Part shown: positions 9,749-18,245 of the stretch, in pieces
Position numbering within the stretch: position 1 is the stretch's first letter
Layout of the letters: each line of letters begins with the position of its first letter
Origin: Desulfobacterales bacterium
GTDB taxonomy: Bacteria > Desulfobacterota > Desulfobacteria > Desulfobacterales > JAEINQ01
Assembly: GCA_016342285.1 (NCBI GenBank)
Contig: JAEINQ010000032.1
Span: forward strand, 1 to 64,000
Direction: 5' to 3'
DNA: 64,000 nt
The notes under the pieces: model-generated
Database searches by the model: none
The model's input: the letters and a program-made list of their open reading frames with translations, nothing else
What the model was told of the DNA's origin: nothing
Position numbers and translations under genes: made by a program

Positions 9749-11239
9749 ATGGGCAAGCACATTCTGGCCATCGACCAAGGCACCGGCGGGACAAAAACCG
9801 TGCTCTTCAACGCACAAGGGGAGGTGGTCGGCAAAGCCGCGGTGCCCCTGCAGTCGGTTTACCCTCAAGTGGGCTTCGTGGAACAGGACCCGCTGGATCT
9901 GTTTGAAAACGTCCTGGCATCCCTACGCCAGTGCGTGGATGCAGCCAGGCAAGTGGATCCACAGGCACCTGAACGGATAGCGGCCGTGGGGATCTCGAAC
10001 CAGCGTGAGACCTTCGTGTTGTGGGATACGGCCGGAAACCCCATCTGCAACGCCGTGGTCTGGCAGTGCAAACGCTCCGTGCCCATATGCGAACGCCTCA
10101 AGGGAACCCGCGTTGAAGCGGAGGTGCGTGCCCGCACCGGCCTGATCATCGACCCGTATTTTTCAGGGGCCAAATTGACCTGGCTAATGGAAAACGACCC
10201 TTCGATCAGGGATGGCGTCAAATCCGGCCAGGTATATTTCGGCACCGTGGACACCTGGATCCTCTTCAAACTGACCAGGGGCCGATCCTACTGCACCGAT
10301 TATACCAACGCCTCGCGAACGCTGCTGTTCAATATCCATTCCCTGAGCTGGGACGACACCCTCATCGAAGCCTTTGGGGCCAAAGGATTGCTGCTGCCCG
10401 AAGTCTTCCCGTCCGCCCATGTTTTCGGGGAGAGTGATTTTGAAGCGCTGTTTCCCAAACCCATACCCATTGCCGGCATGATCGGCGACTCCCATGCGGC
10501 CGCCTTTGGCCAAGGCTGTTTTACGCCTGGAGAGGCCAAGGCCACCCTGGGCACGGGGTCTTCCATTCTCTGCAATATCGGTTCCCGGCCATCACCTTCC
10601 ACCCATGGCATGGTCACCACCATCTGCTGGGCCACCCAGAGCCGTATCGATTATGCCCTCGAGGGCATCATCGTGACCTGCGGGGCAACCGTGAAATGGC
10701 TGCGGGATCAATTGGGACTGATGGTCAAGAGCGCTGACACCGAGTCAATGGCTATGGCCGTTGAAGACAACGGTGGCGTCTACCTCATCCCGGCATTCAG
10801 CGGAATGGGTGCGCCCCACTGGAAAATGGATGCCAGAGCCGCCATTGTGGGCCTGACCTTCGGAGCGAACAAAAACCACGTTGCCCGGGCGGCACTGGAA
10901 TCCGTGGCATTTCAGATAAAGGACGTCATTGAGGCCATGGGGCAGGACAGCGGCACCCCCCTGGCCGAACTGAAAGTCGATGGCGGGATGACGGGCAACC
11001 GGCTGCTGATGCAATTGGTGGCTGACCTGCTGGAAGTGAGGGTGGTCGCCAGCGGACTGGAAGAGGTCTCGGCCCTGGGGGCGGCGTATATGGCCGGGCT
11101 GGGAATCGGAGCGTTTGACAGCCTGGCGGATTTTGCCCCGCCGCCCGGAACCCGGACGTTCTTTGATCCTTCAGGCACGTCGGACCGCCTTAAAGAAGAC
11201 TATCGCGTTTGGGGCGAGATGATTGCCAAGCACTGCTAA
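9749..11239 (+). CDS. FGGY-family carbohydrate kinase (glycerol kinase-like)
   Basis: About 496 residues, the length of glycerol kinases. The phosphate-binding DQGTGGTKT is at the N terminus; GTVDTWILFKLT, GDSHAAAFGQGCF, ATLGTGSS and the C-terminal KVDGGMTGNRLLMQLVADLL follow. It is close to GlpK, but the fingerprint DQGTTSSR of true glycerol kinases is altered to DQGTGGTK. The context (isomerase, split transketolase, sugar importer) suggests the substrate is a ketose made from the imported sugar rather than glycerol; this is inference. ATG 9749 has GGGG five bases upstream. ATG 9734, overlapping the transketolase stop, is an alternative. Confidence 0.85.
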   Translation: MGKHILAIDQGTGGTKTVLFNAQGEVVGKAAVPLQSVYPQVGFVEQDPLDLFENVLASLRQCVDAARQVDPQAPERIAAVGISNQRETFVLWDTAGNPICNAVVWQCKRSVPICERLKGTRVEAEVRARTGLIIDPYFSGAKLTWLMENDPSIRDGVKSGQVYFGTVDTWILFKLTRGRSYCTDYTNASRTLLFNIHSLSWDDTLIEAFGAKGLLLPEVFPSAHVFGESDFEALFPKPIPIAGMIGDSHAAAFGQGCFTPGEAKATLGTGSSILCNIGSRPSPSTHGMVTTICWATQSRIDYALEGIIVTCGATVKWLRDQLGLMVKSADTESMAMAVEDNGGVYLIPAFSGMGAPHWKMDARAAIVGLTFGANKNHVARAALESVAFQIKDVIEAMGQDSGTPLAELKVDGGMTGNRLLMQLVADLLEVRVVASGLEEVSALGAAYMAGLGIGAFDSLADFAPPPGTRTFFDPSGTSDRLKEDYRVWGEMIAKHC

Positions 11240-11242
11240 CTA

Positions 11243-11425
11243 TTTTCCATCCATCAAAGGCCTTTTTGCCCAATCTCTGCGTCAATCAGCGCCATTTCTT
11301 GTGCGGCGTAGCGCGCTACGCCTCCGCGCAATGGCTCGATTGCCTTGACCTTGGACAAAAATTCACATTTATGAATTGGAAACACAGATGGGTTTCCATC
11401 CACTTAAAAACCGATTCGTGGACGG
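11243..11425. repeat. dispersed nested-palindrome repeat, copy B, with adjoining hairpin
   Basis: Same family and orientation as the copy at 2947-3152. It has the inner palindrome around GGCGTAG/CTACGCC, the segment CCTTGACCTTGGACAAAAA and the end ATGAATTGGAAAC at 11371-11383. It is followed by the hairpin CCATCCAC (11396-11403) / GTGGACGG (11418-11425). It fills the gap between the convergent FGGY kinase and ribokinase-like genes. Compared with copy A it lacks the short segment around 2980-2995. Confidence 0.8.
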
Positions 11426-11428
11426 AAT

Positions 11429-12304
11429 CTAACGATCTATTTCCGCCAGCGTGGGAATGGCGTCGGCGGCACCGGCCCTGGTGACACAGAGGGTTGCGGC
11501 CCGGCAGGCCAGCTCCAAACAATGGCGCACATCAAGGCCCCTGGTGTACGAGGCCAGGAAAAAACCGATGAAGGTGTCGCCGGCGGCGGTTGTATCCACC
11601 GCCGCGACCCTGTGCGCCGCGGCTTCAAAGGAGCCGGCGCCATCCGTGTAAAGCGCCCCCCTGGATCCAAGTGTCAAAATGATTGCCGAATTGGGGAAGC
11701 GTGTCAGCAACCGATCGGCGATCTCGTCAGCCCCGGCTCTCCCCGCCAACCCCTGCCCCTCTGTTTCATTGAGAATGAACAGATCCACATTTTCCAGCGG
11801 GTAATCGGATACTTCCGGTCCAAAAGGCGCCGGATTGAAAGCCACGCGCATCCCCCTGGCCGCTGCCAGCGCCAACACATCCCCGGTGGCGCTGATCTCG
11901 TTTTGCAGCAGCAGCCAATCTTTCGGGCAGAAGTCCGCCAACACGCGTTCGGCGTCACTCCGCGTTATCGCCCGATTGGCCCCTCCGTGGATAACGATGG
12001 CATTTTCCCCATTTGAATCGACCTGAATAACGGCGTGGCCGGTGGATGCATCCACCTCTTCCACAAAATCGACATTAACGCCATCCGCCAACAATCGTTC
12101 TTTGAGGAATTTACCTTCAGCGCCGATCTTTCCAGCGTGCCAGACCTCAGCCCCAGCGCGGGCCAAAGCGACAGACTGATTAAGCCCCTTACCACCGCAG
12201 AAGCGGGTATAGGAAGTACTGCCGATGGTTTCGCCCGGGCGGACAAGATGGGACACCCCATAGACGTGATCAATATTGAGAGAACCGTAATTCAGAATCC
12301 TCAT
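11429..12304 (-). CDS. PfkB-family sugar kinase, ribokinase-like
   Basis: A 291-residue PfkB/ribokinase-family kinase. The N-terminal signature GGKGLNQSVALARAG and the C-terminal signature DTTAAGDTFIGFFLA (with the catalytic Asp in AAGD, as in ribokinases) are intact. It phosphorylates a sugar using ATP in the cytoplasm. It is convergent with the FGGY kinase gene and sits at the end of the sugar locus, so the locus contains kinases of two unrelated folds. Ribose is a natural guess but not proven. A dispersed hairpin repeat separates it from the FGGY gene. Confidence 0.87.
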   Translation of the reverse strand: MRILNYGSLNIDHVYGVSHLVRPGETIGSTSYTRFCGGKGLNQSVALARAGAEVWHAGKIGAEGKFLKERLLADGVNVDFVEEVDASTGHAVIQVDSNGENAIVIHGGANRAITRSDAERVLADFCPKDWLLLQNEISATGDVLALAAARGMRVAFNPAPFGPEVSDYPLENVDLFILNETEGQGLAGRAGADEIADRLLTRFPNSAIILTLGSRGALYTDGAGSFEAAAHRVAAVDTTAAGDTFIGFFLASYTRGLDVRHCLELACRAATLCVTRAGAADAIPTLAEIDR

Positions 12305-12385
12305 TTCGAAGGCCTTATAAAAACATCTATTTGAATAACTTATAACAGTCTATATTCATAATTTAATCTATCAATTTGCTCAACC

Positions 12386-12464
12386 CTTGCCAGCCAGGTG
12401 ACGTATCCGCTGGCATTCATGCCTGCAATGAATTTAGGCGCCGGTAATATCACGGATACGGCAA
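12386..12464 (-). repeat. second copy of the core of the 72-275 ORF
   Basis: This 79-base block matches the middle of the small ORF near the window start with about eight differences. On the minus strand it still reads AVSVILPAPKFIAGM...TWLAR, but the flanking sequence is unrelated. It is either a decayed gene fragment or a small hairpin repeat (edges TATCCG / CGGATA). Confidence 0.55.
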
Positions 12465-12484
12465 GTTTCCAGCGAAAACGGTAG

Positions 12485-12883
12485 CTATTGCAGCACTTGA
12501 AACTTGTGTGAATCGCGAAGGCTTTTGTCAAATGTCAATGTCACATCGGCACCCGCTCTCTCGTTGGCGCGACCGATCAAGTAGTCGGAAAAATCCGCCT
12601 TGCCGCTCTGGAAATCACCAAAGGCCTGCCAGACAATGTCTTTTTCAGTGATTTCGAATTGAACGGTTCGAAGCAGTTGATTCAGTACCAAAACAATTTC
12701 CGTTTTGGCATACTTGTATGCGCTTTCAAGAACCCACACCAGTTCGCACAACACCACGGGTTGTATAACAAATCGTTCTTGATTTTGTGTCAACCGTTCA
12801 ATGACGTCGTTGGCGACAGCGGATTGTAATGGATCGTCTTGGGTGATGTATCTCACCAGCACATTGGTATCCAAGCCTTTCAT
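12485..12883 (-). CDS. PIN-domain ribonuclease toxin (VapC-like)
   Basis: A 132-residue PIN-domain protein. The acidic metal-binding residues expected of PIN ribonucleases are visible: Asp in KGLDTNVLVRY, Glu in VVLCELVWVLE, Asp in KADFSDYLIG and Asp in LTFDKSL. VapC toxins cleave specific RNAs when the antitoxin is lost. Its start overlaps the stop of the upstream AbrB-type antitoxin gene by four bases (ATGA), the usual toxin-antitoxin layout. Its target RNA is unknown. Confidence 0.9.
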   Translation of the reverse strand: MKGLDTNVLVRYITQDDPLQSAVANDVIERLTQNQERFVIQPVVLCELVWVLESAYKYAKTEIVLVLNQLLRTVQFEITEKDIVWQAFGDFQSGKADFSDYLIGRANERAGADVTLTFDKSLRDSHKFQVLQ

Positions 12884-13125
12884 TCGAAAAGTCCCTTCCG
12901 TTTTCTAACGGCAAGTTCCATTTCTTCTAAGCGAACCGCCTTTTGTCCTTTACGGTGCAAAAGGCCCTTTAGTTGGCGAACATCGTAGATAGCAGGCCTA
13001 ACAACCACCTCTCCACCATCCATCACGACAAAATCCAGCCGATCCCCCGGCCCGACGCCCAAATGATCCCGGATGGCCTTTGGGATTACGGTCTGCCCCT
13101 TGGTGGTCAACGTTGCGGTCGGCAT
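12880..13125 (-). CDS. AbrB/SpoVT-type antitoxin (VapB-like)
   Basis: An 81-residue protein with an N-terminal SpoVT/AbrB swapped-hairpin DNA-binding domain (TLTTKGQTVIPKAIRDHLGV, then GPGDRLDFVVMDGGEVVVRP) and a short basic tail that would bind the toxin. It neutralises the PIN toxin and probably autoregulates the pair. ATG 13125 is preceded by AGGAGGG eight bases upstream. A longer reading from 13155 would start inside a dispersed hairpin repeat (13138-13177). Confidence 0.88.
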   Translation of the reverse strand: MPTATLTTKGQTVIPKAIRDHLGVGPGDRLDFVVMDGGEVVVRPAIYDVRQLKGLLHRKGQKAVRLEEMELAVRKRKGLFE

Positions 13126-13137
13126 CGATTTCCCTCC

Positions 13138-13177
13138 TAGTTTCCATCCACTCAAAAAGCAATTCGTGGACGGGCAC
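13138..13177. repeat. short hairpin repeat upstream of vapBC
   Basis: TAGTTTCCATCCAC faces GTGGACGGGCAC across a short A-rich loop. It is nearly the reverse complement of the element at 51451-51488, so both are copies of one unit. Confidence 0.7.
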
Positions 13178-13267
13178 TTCCTAACTTATGGATGATTCCT
13201 TACATGGTTTACAATTTCTTACATACGAGTAAGAATAATAAAGTGGCATGTCAATAAAAAAATTCCT

Positions 13268-14164
13268 TCATGCAATCATTCTGAACAGACAATCCAGGTT
13301 CCGCCGGTCCCAATCGATGTCGCCTTCGGTTTTTTGGGTCTCCAGAATCTTGGGGGCATGGGCCAGGCGGGCATCGTTCATGATCAGGGAAAAGCCTTCG
13401 ATCCCGATCTCACCCCTTCCAATATGGGTGTGACGGTCGACTTTAGAACCCAGCTCGCGTAGAGCATCGTTTACGTGGATCAGTTTTAATCGGTCCAGAC
13501 CGAGGGTGGCATCAAAGGACGCCATGGTCTCTTGGTAGGCTGCCTTGGTGCGGATGTCGTAGCCGGCAGCGAAAATGTGGCAGGTGTCGAGGCAAAAACC
13601 GAGGCGATCGGATTGTTCGACCTTTGAGGCAATGGCTGCGAGTTGCTCGAAGGTGTGGCCCAGGGTGGTACCCTGGCCCGCACAGGTTTCCAAAAGGAGG
13701 AGCGGGCCGTTTCCCCCGTTTTCGGCAAGCACCCGGTTGATGCCTTGAGCGATCCGATTGATGCCGGCCGCCTCGCCGGCCCCCATGTGGGCGCCCGGAT
13801 GATGGACCACCCAGGGGATGGAAAGCTGTGCCGCACGGGTCATTTCGCGGGCCAGGGCCGTGCAGGCCCGGTCGAACTTGCCCTCCTCCGGGGAGCCGAG
13901 GTTGATCAGATAGGCCGTGTGGGCGGCAATGGCCGCAATGCCGGTCTCCTTTCGCGCCTCATCAAAAGCCTCAATATCCGCATCGGCCAGAACCCGCTCT
14001 TTCCAGGTGCTGGCGTTTTTTGTAAAGATCTGAAGGGCGTTGCAGCCATATTCCCGGGCCGTGTAAATGGCCTTATGGAGCCCGCCGGCAATGGAGAAAT
14101 GGGCGCCGATGCTCACCGGGATAGCGCCGGGTTTCTTTTTTTGATGATTTTTTGGCTTCGGCAT
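13268..14164 (-). CDS. nfo: endonuclease IV (AP endonuclease)
   Basis: A 298-residue endonuclease IV, which incises DNA 5' to abasic sites during base excision repair. Metal-binding motifs of the TIM barrel are present in order: ISIGAHFSIAG-type N terminus (VSIGAHFSIAGG), VVHHPGAHMGAGE, LLLETCAGQGTTLG, GFCLDTCHIFAAGYD, LIHVNDAL and DRHTHIGRGEIG. It has a short basic N-terminal extension (MPKPKNHQKKKPG). It stands alone, separated from the toxin-antitoxin pair by about 100 bases. Confidence 0.95.
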   Translation of the reverse strand: MPKPKNHQKKKPGAIPVSIGAHFSIAGGLHKAIYTAREYGCNALQIFTKNASTWKERVLADADIEAFDEARKETGIAAIAAHTAYLINLGSPEEGKFDRACTALAREMTRAAQLSIPWVVHHPGAHMGAGEAAGINRIAQGINRVLAENGGNGPLLLLETCAGQGTTLGHTFEQLAAIASKVEQSDRLGFCLDTCHIFAAGYDIRTKAAYQETMASFDATLGLDRLKLIHVNDALRELGSKVDRHTHIGRGEIGIEGFSLIMNDARLAHAPKILETQKTEGDIDWDRRNLDCLFRMIA

Positions 14165-14219
14165 GGTTTATCCATTCTAAAATCGATGAAATTGCATAAA
14201 GTCAAAATCTGATACTCTC

Positions 14220-14334
14220 GTAAAAAGTTCCAAATCCCGTCATGCCTGCGAAGGCAGGCATCCAGAACTATCTGAAATGACTGGATTCCCGCCTTCGCGG
14301 GAATGACGAAAAAAGACGGTTTTCGACTTTTTAC
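14220..14334. repeat. MITE-like palindromic element
   Basis: A 115-base element bounded by GTAAAAAGT (14220-14228) and ACTTTTTAC (14326-14334). Inside are two inverted copies of a common intergenic repeat: CCCGTCATGCCTGCGAAGGC followed by the reverse-oriented CCGCCTTCGCGGGAATGACG. It lies upstream of the nfo and shikimate kinase starts and has no ORF, so it is probably a non-autonomous element. Confidence 0.65.
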
Positions 14335-14499
14335 AGGGCTGTCAAAATCTGACGCAACGCCGTAACGAACGCAACAATAACATGCCAATACAAACCTAAT
14401 CTTTGCGTCGTGGCGTCTTTGCGTGAAAATTGTATTTGTTTTTCGTGTTTGGGCTACCCGATACGCAGTGCATACAGACTTATAGATCGGAGCTGTGCC

Positions 14500-15033
14500 T
14501 TGGAAAACCATCTTTCTGACCCAAAAAGCAGCATTATTTTAATCGGCATGCCCGGCGTGGGCAAAAGCACCGTCGGGGTGCTCCTGGCCAAACGCTTAGC
14601 CCTGGCCTTTCTCGACACGGACATCCTGATCCAGACCGGCGAGAGACGGTCCCTCCAGCAGATTATCACCGGCGGCGGCATTGAAAAATTCTGCGACCTG
14701 GAGGCCGAATATATGACCTCCCTGGCCTGTCCCGGTACCGTCATCGCCACAGGCGGTTCCGTGGTCTACCGGAACCTGGCCATGGCCCACCTGGCGCGCC
14801 TGGGGACCGTGGTCTACCTTCGCATTGAATCGGCGGCCTTGCGCCAACGTCTGGATGATATCGACGCACGCGGCGTGGTCTACGCTCCGGGGCAGGACCT
14901 GTCCGGACTCTACGAAGAACGCGCCCCCCTCTATGGGCGTTATGCTCAAATCACCGTGGATTGCGATGGCCTCACCCCGGACCATGTGGTGGGCGTCATC
15001 ATCGCCGCAATAAACGCTTATCCGGCAAAATAA
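14500..15033 (+). CDS. aroK: shikimate kinase
   Basis: About 177 residues from the chosen start. P-loop GMPGVGKSTVG, LDTDILIQ (Mg/shikimate Asp), FCDLEAEY and the shikimate-binding ATGGSVVYR are all present. It phosphorylates shikimate at the 3-hydroxyl in the aromatic amino-acid pathway. I chose TTG 14500, eight bases after GGAG; the in-frame ATG at 14410 would add a 30-residue N terminus unlike the family. The trp genes lie 6 kb downstream but are not cotranscribed. Confidence 0.87.
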   Translation: MENHLSDPKSSIILIGMPGVGKSTVGVLLAKRLALAFLDTDILIQTGERRSLQQIITGGGIEKFCDLEAEYMTSLACPGTVIATGGSVVYRNLAMAHLARLGTVVYLRIESAALRQRLDDIDARGVVYAPGQDLSGLYEERAPLYGRYAQITVDCDGLTPDHVVGVIIAAINAYPAK

Positions 15034-15109
15034 ACATTCATTTTTTTCCCGCCGGCCTCCGGCCGGCCGGCAATATCTTGTTTATCCTGTTAATCCTGTC
15101 TGAAAAAAT

Positions 15110-16279
15110 TTACTTCTCTTTTTCCGATTTATCCACCAAGCTGGCCCGACGCACCGAACCCTTGCCGAATTTGGCGGAGATCGCATCCAGAGCCCGGTCC
15201 GCCTTGTCCCATTCCGACGGGACCGTATCGGTTTCACGAAACAAAGAGAGCTGGGCCGGAATCCCTTCCGCCAGCAGCCCCGAAGCACCCACCCCCACAA
15301 GCCGCACCGGCAGCGCCAGTTCGTAGGCGTCCAGCAAGGTGCAGGCAGCGGAAAAAAGGGTACTTCCGGACTGGGTGGGCCGGCCCAGGGTGGTCTGTCT
15401 GGAGACCTGCCGAAAATCGCTGTGTTTGAGTCTTAAGGTCACGGTCCGGGCCCGAAAGCCGAGCGTTCGAAGCTGGCCGGCCACCTCTTCGGCCTGGCGA
15501 AGCAGGTGGCGCCGGAGCAGGGCCGGGTCCCGGGTATCGGTGGCAAGGGTGGTCTCGGTGCTCACCGAATGGGCCGCTCCGGTGGGCGTCACCGGTGAGT
15601 CATCCAGCCCTCCGGCCAATCGGATCAGCCGTCGACCGAAGGCGCCGAGTTTTCCGGTCAGCGCCTTTTCAGGCAGGCGGTTCACATCGCCCAAAAACCG
15701 AACCCCCAGTTTTCGCAACACCGGAGCTGTGGTCTTGCCCACGCCGGGCACTTTTTCGATAGGCAGCCGGGCGATGAAGGCATCCATCTCATCGGGTGCG
15801 ATCAGGGTCAGGCCGTCGGGTTTTTGAAGGTCCGAGGCGATCTTGGCCAGGAATTTACACGGGGCGATCCCCACCGAACAGGCCAGTCCCACTTCCGATC
15901 GAACCCGCGCCTTGAGTGTTCTGGCCATGACCTCGGGTGGCCCGAAAAGTCTTTGGCAGCCGGAGATATCCATGAACGCTTCGTCAATGGAGACCTTCTC
16001 CACCAGGGGCGAAAAGGTGGCAAGAAGGGCCATGATCCGCCCGGACACTTCCCGGTAACGCGCTATTCGCGGCGGAACGAAGATGCCGCAGGGACAGGCC
16101 CTTCTGGCCTGAAAGACCGGCATGGCGCTGTGTACGCCGAATTTTCGGGCCTCGTAGCTGGCTGCCGTGACCACGCCCCGTTGCGATCGGCCCACAATGA
16201 CGCACTTGCCCCTGAGCTCCGGCTGGTCGAGCTGTTCCACCGATGCAAAAAACGCGTCCATGTCGACATGGAGAATCAT
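15110..16279 (-). CDS. dinB: DNA polymerase IV (Y family)
   Basis: A 389-residue Y-family translesion polymerase. The first catalytic motif MILHVDMDAFFASVE, the second VSIDEAFMDISGC and the helix-hairpin-helix-like KVPGVGKTTAPVLRKLG are intact. A little-finger domain follows (about residues 235-350). It extends primers over damaged bases in the cytoplasm. It is convergent with the shikimate kinase gene and divergent from the nifA-like gene. I cannot assign a LexA box in the upstream 150 bases with confidence. Confidence 0.95.
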   Translation of the reverse strand: MILHVDMDAFFASVEQLDQPELRGKCVIVGRSQRGVVTAASYEARKFGVHSAMPVFQARRACPCGIFVPPRIARYREVSGRIMALLATFSPLVEKVSIDEAFMDISGCQRLFGPPEVMARTLKARVRSEVGLACSVGIAPCKFLAKIASDLQKPDGLTLIAPDEMDAFIARLPIEKVPGVGKTTAPVLRKLGVRFLGDVNRLPEKALTGKLGAFGRRLIRLAGGLDDSPVTPTGAAHSVSTETTLATDTRDPALLRRHLLRQAEEVAGQLRTLGFRARTVTLRLKHSDFRQVSRQTTLGRPTQSGSTLFSAACTLLDAYELALPVRLVGVGASGLLAEGIPAQLSLFRETDTVPSEWDKADRALDAISAKFGKGSVRRASLVDKSEKEK

Positions 16280-16430
16280 AAACGAAATTGGTCGTTGCTA
16301 TTTTCGGCAAAGAAGTTTATTGCAATTTTGTTATTACTCTATCTGTTGATCCAAATCTGTATTTTTTAACTGAGGCCCGTTCATTTTTGTTGAAATTCAA
16401 AATTAGCGCCAAGAAAGAAGGCACCCCATC

Positions 16431-17954
16431 ATGAAACGGATCGAAGAGGTTACCCTTCTCTACGAGATCAGCCAGGCCTTAAACGAACACCTGGACCTGC
16501 GAAAATCACTCTACAGCGTGCTCGACATCCTGTCCAGTTCCATGAACATGGTCCGCGGCACCGTTACCCTGCTCGATGCGTTGCGGAACGAAATCAATAT
16601 CGAGGTGGCCCACGGTCTCTCCCAGACCGCCATGGAGCGGGTCAAGTACAAACTCGGTGAGGGGGTGACCGGCAAGGTGATCCAGACGGGAAAAGCCGTG
16701 GCCATCCCCAAAATCAGTGAAGAGCCGGCGTTTCTCGACCGCACCGCCTCGCGAAAGACCCGGCAGGATCAGGAACGCTCCTTTATCTGCGTACCGGTCA
16801 AGCGGGGAAACCATGTCATCGGCGCCCTGAGCGTGGACAAGAGCTTTGACAAGGCCTACCCGCTCAAACAGGGTCAGAAGCTGTTGTCGGTGGTGGCCAC
16901 CATGATCGCCCAGCATGTGATCAACCTGGAAACCATCCGCCGGGAAAAAGAACAGCTTCGCGATGAGAACAAGCGTCTGCGCGGCGAACTGGAAAACAAA
17001 TACCGGATCACCAACATCGTGGGCAACAGCAACAAGATGCGGGAGGTCTATCAGATGATTTCCCAGGTCTGCCGGAGCAACGCCACGGTTCTGGTTCGGG
17101 GAGAAAGCGGCACCGGCAAGGAGCTGGTGGCCAACTCCATCCATTACAACAGCCACCGCGCCAAGGCGCCCTTTGTCAAGGTCAACTGCGCGGCCATACC
17201 GGTCAATCTCATCGAGAGCGAGCTCTTCGGCCATGAAAAAGGGGCCTTTACCGGCGCCATCAAACAGAAGATGGGCAAATTCGAACTGGCCAACAAGGGA
17301 ACCCTGTTTCTGGACGAAATCGGTTCCATCGGCCTGGACGTGCAGGCCAACCTGCTCCGCGTTCTTCAGGAAAAGGAGTTCGAACGGGTCGGCGGCCACC
17401 GCACCATCAAGGTCGACGTGCGGATCGTGACCGCCACCAACAAGAATCTGGAAGATGCGGTGGAAGACGAATCCTTTCGCGGCGATCTCTACTACCGCCT
17501 CAATGTCTTTCCCATTTTCATCCCGCCCCTTCGCGAACGAAAGACGGACATTTTACTCCTCTCCGACTTCTTCCTGGAAAAATATGCCAAGGAAAACAAC
17601 AAGGACATCAAGCGTTTTTCCACACCGGCCATCGACATGTTCATGGCCTACCACTGGCCGGGCAATGTCCGGGAACTGGAAAACTGCATTGAGCGCGCGG
17701 TCCTTCTCTGCGAGGAAGGGGTGATCCACAGCTACCACCTGCCGCCCACCCTGCAGACCGGCATCGAGTCCGGCACCCTGCCGGCCAAGAGCCTGGAAGA
17801 GGCCGTGGCCAACCTGGAAAGGGAGATGATTATCGATTCACTGAAAAACACCCGGGGCAACGCCACGGTGGCAGCCGACCTGCTTCGGACCACGGTCCGC
17901 AAGTTCAACTACAAGGCGAAAAAATACGACGTGGACTATCGCATGTATCGATAG
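16431..17954 (+). CDS. nifA: NifA-like sigma54-dependent activator (GAF-AAA-HTH)
   Basis: A 507-residue bacterial enhancer-binding protein. An N-terminal GAF domain (about residues 20-165) precedes a sigma54 AAA+ domain (about 195-430) with Walker A GESGTGKE, the sigma54-contact loop GAFTGA and Walker B TLFLDEI. The C-terminal Fis-type HTH ([19 protein letters not shown]) is like that of NifA. It hydrolyses ATP to open promoters bound by RNA polymerase-sigma54. No nif genes are in this window, so the NifA name rests on similarity only; another sigma54 regulon is possible. The hybrid kinase gene follows after 291 bases. Confidence 0.85.
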   Translation: MKRIEEVTLLYEISQALNEHLDLRKSLYSVLDILSSSMNMVRGTVTLLDALRNEINIEVAHGLSQTAMERVKYKLGEGVTGKVIQTGKAVAIPKISEEPAFLDRTASRKTRQDQERSFICVPVKRGNHVIGALSVDKSFDKAYPLKQGQKLLSVVATMIAQHVINLETIRREKEQLRDENKRLRGELENKYRITNIVGNSNKMREVYQMISQVCRSNATVLVRGESGTGKELVANSIHYNSHRAKAPFVKVNCAAIPVNLIESELFGHEKGAFTGAIKQKMGKFELANKGTLFLDEIGSIGLDVQANLLRVLQEKEFERVGGHRTIKVDVRIVTATNKNLEDAVEDESFRGDLYYRLNVFPIFIPPLRERKTDILLLSDFFLEKYAKENNKDIKRFSTPAIDMFMAYHWPGNVRELENCIERAVLLCEEGVIHSYHLPPTLQTGIESGTLPAKSLEEAVANLEREMIIDSLKNTRGNATVAADLLRTTVRKFNYKAKKYDVDYRMYR

Positions 17955-18245
17955 CCCCTTTTGATCGGTTTTCCGACGCTCCTTTGACCCGACCGGTGGC
18001 GACAGACCCTCTGCCCGGCGCCGTTGCGGGTCCGCAACGACCGGGGGGAAATCAAAGCGGCTGCCTTTACTGCAAATAACCGCTTTTGTTATTGAATTTT
18101 TCCGGAGGACTGTGTATGGTCACCTGACATCAGCGATTGCTTCGACACAAACGGATCCAACGCCATCTCCCTTTCTTCCCGCGACGGGATTTCCACCTAT
18201 CCTCGCTGATGCCAATCGCCGACCCAACACCAAAGGCCCGAATCC
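17955..18245 (+). other. intergenic region with one hairpin
   Basis: 291 bases between the nifA-like gene and the hybrid kinase gene. It contains CGTTGCGG / CCGCAACG, an 8-bp stem around 18022-18039 without a T-run. A GGAGG near 18101-18105 precedes only a three-codon ORF (ATGGTCACC, then TGA). I see no convincing gene. Confidence 0.4.

Noticed and set aside
15044-15072. GC-rich hairpin between aroK and dinB as a terminator
   Set aside because: The GCCGGCC/GGCCGGC stem has no T-run in the outgoing direction of either gene (the T-run is on the wrong side), so I do not call it an intrinsic terminator.
16431-17954. Evidence for a nitrogen-fixation island
   Set aside because: Only the NifA-like activator is present; no nifHDK or accessory genes occur in the window.
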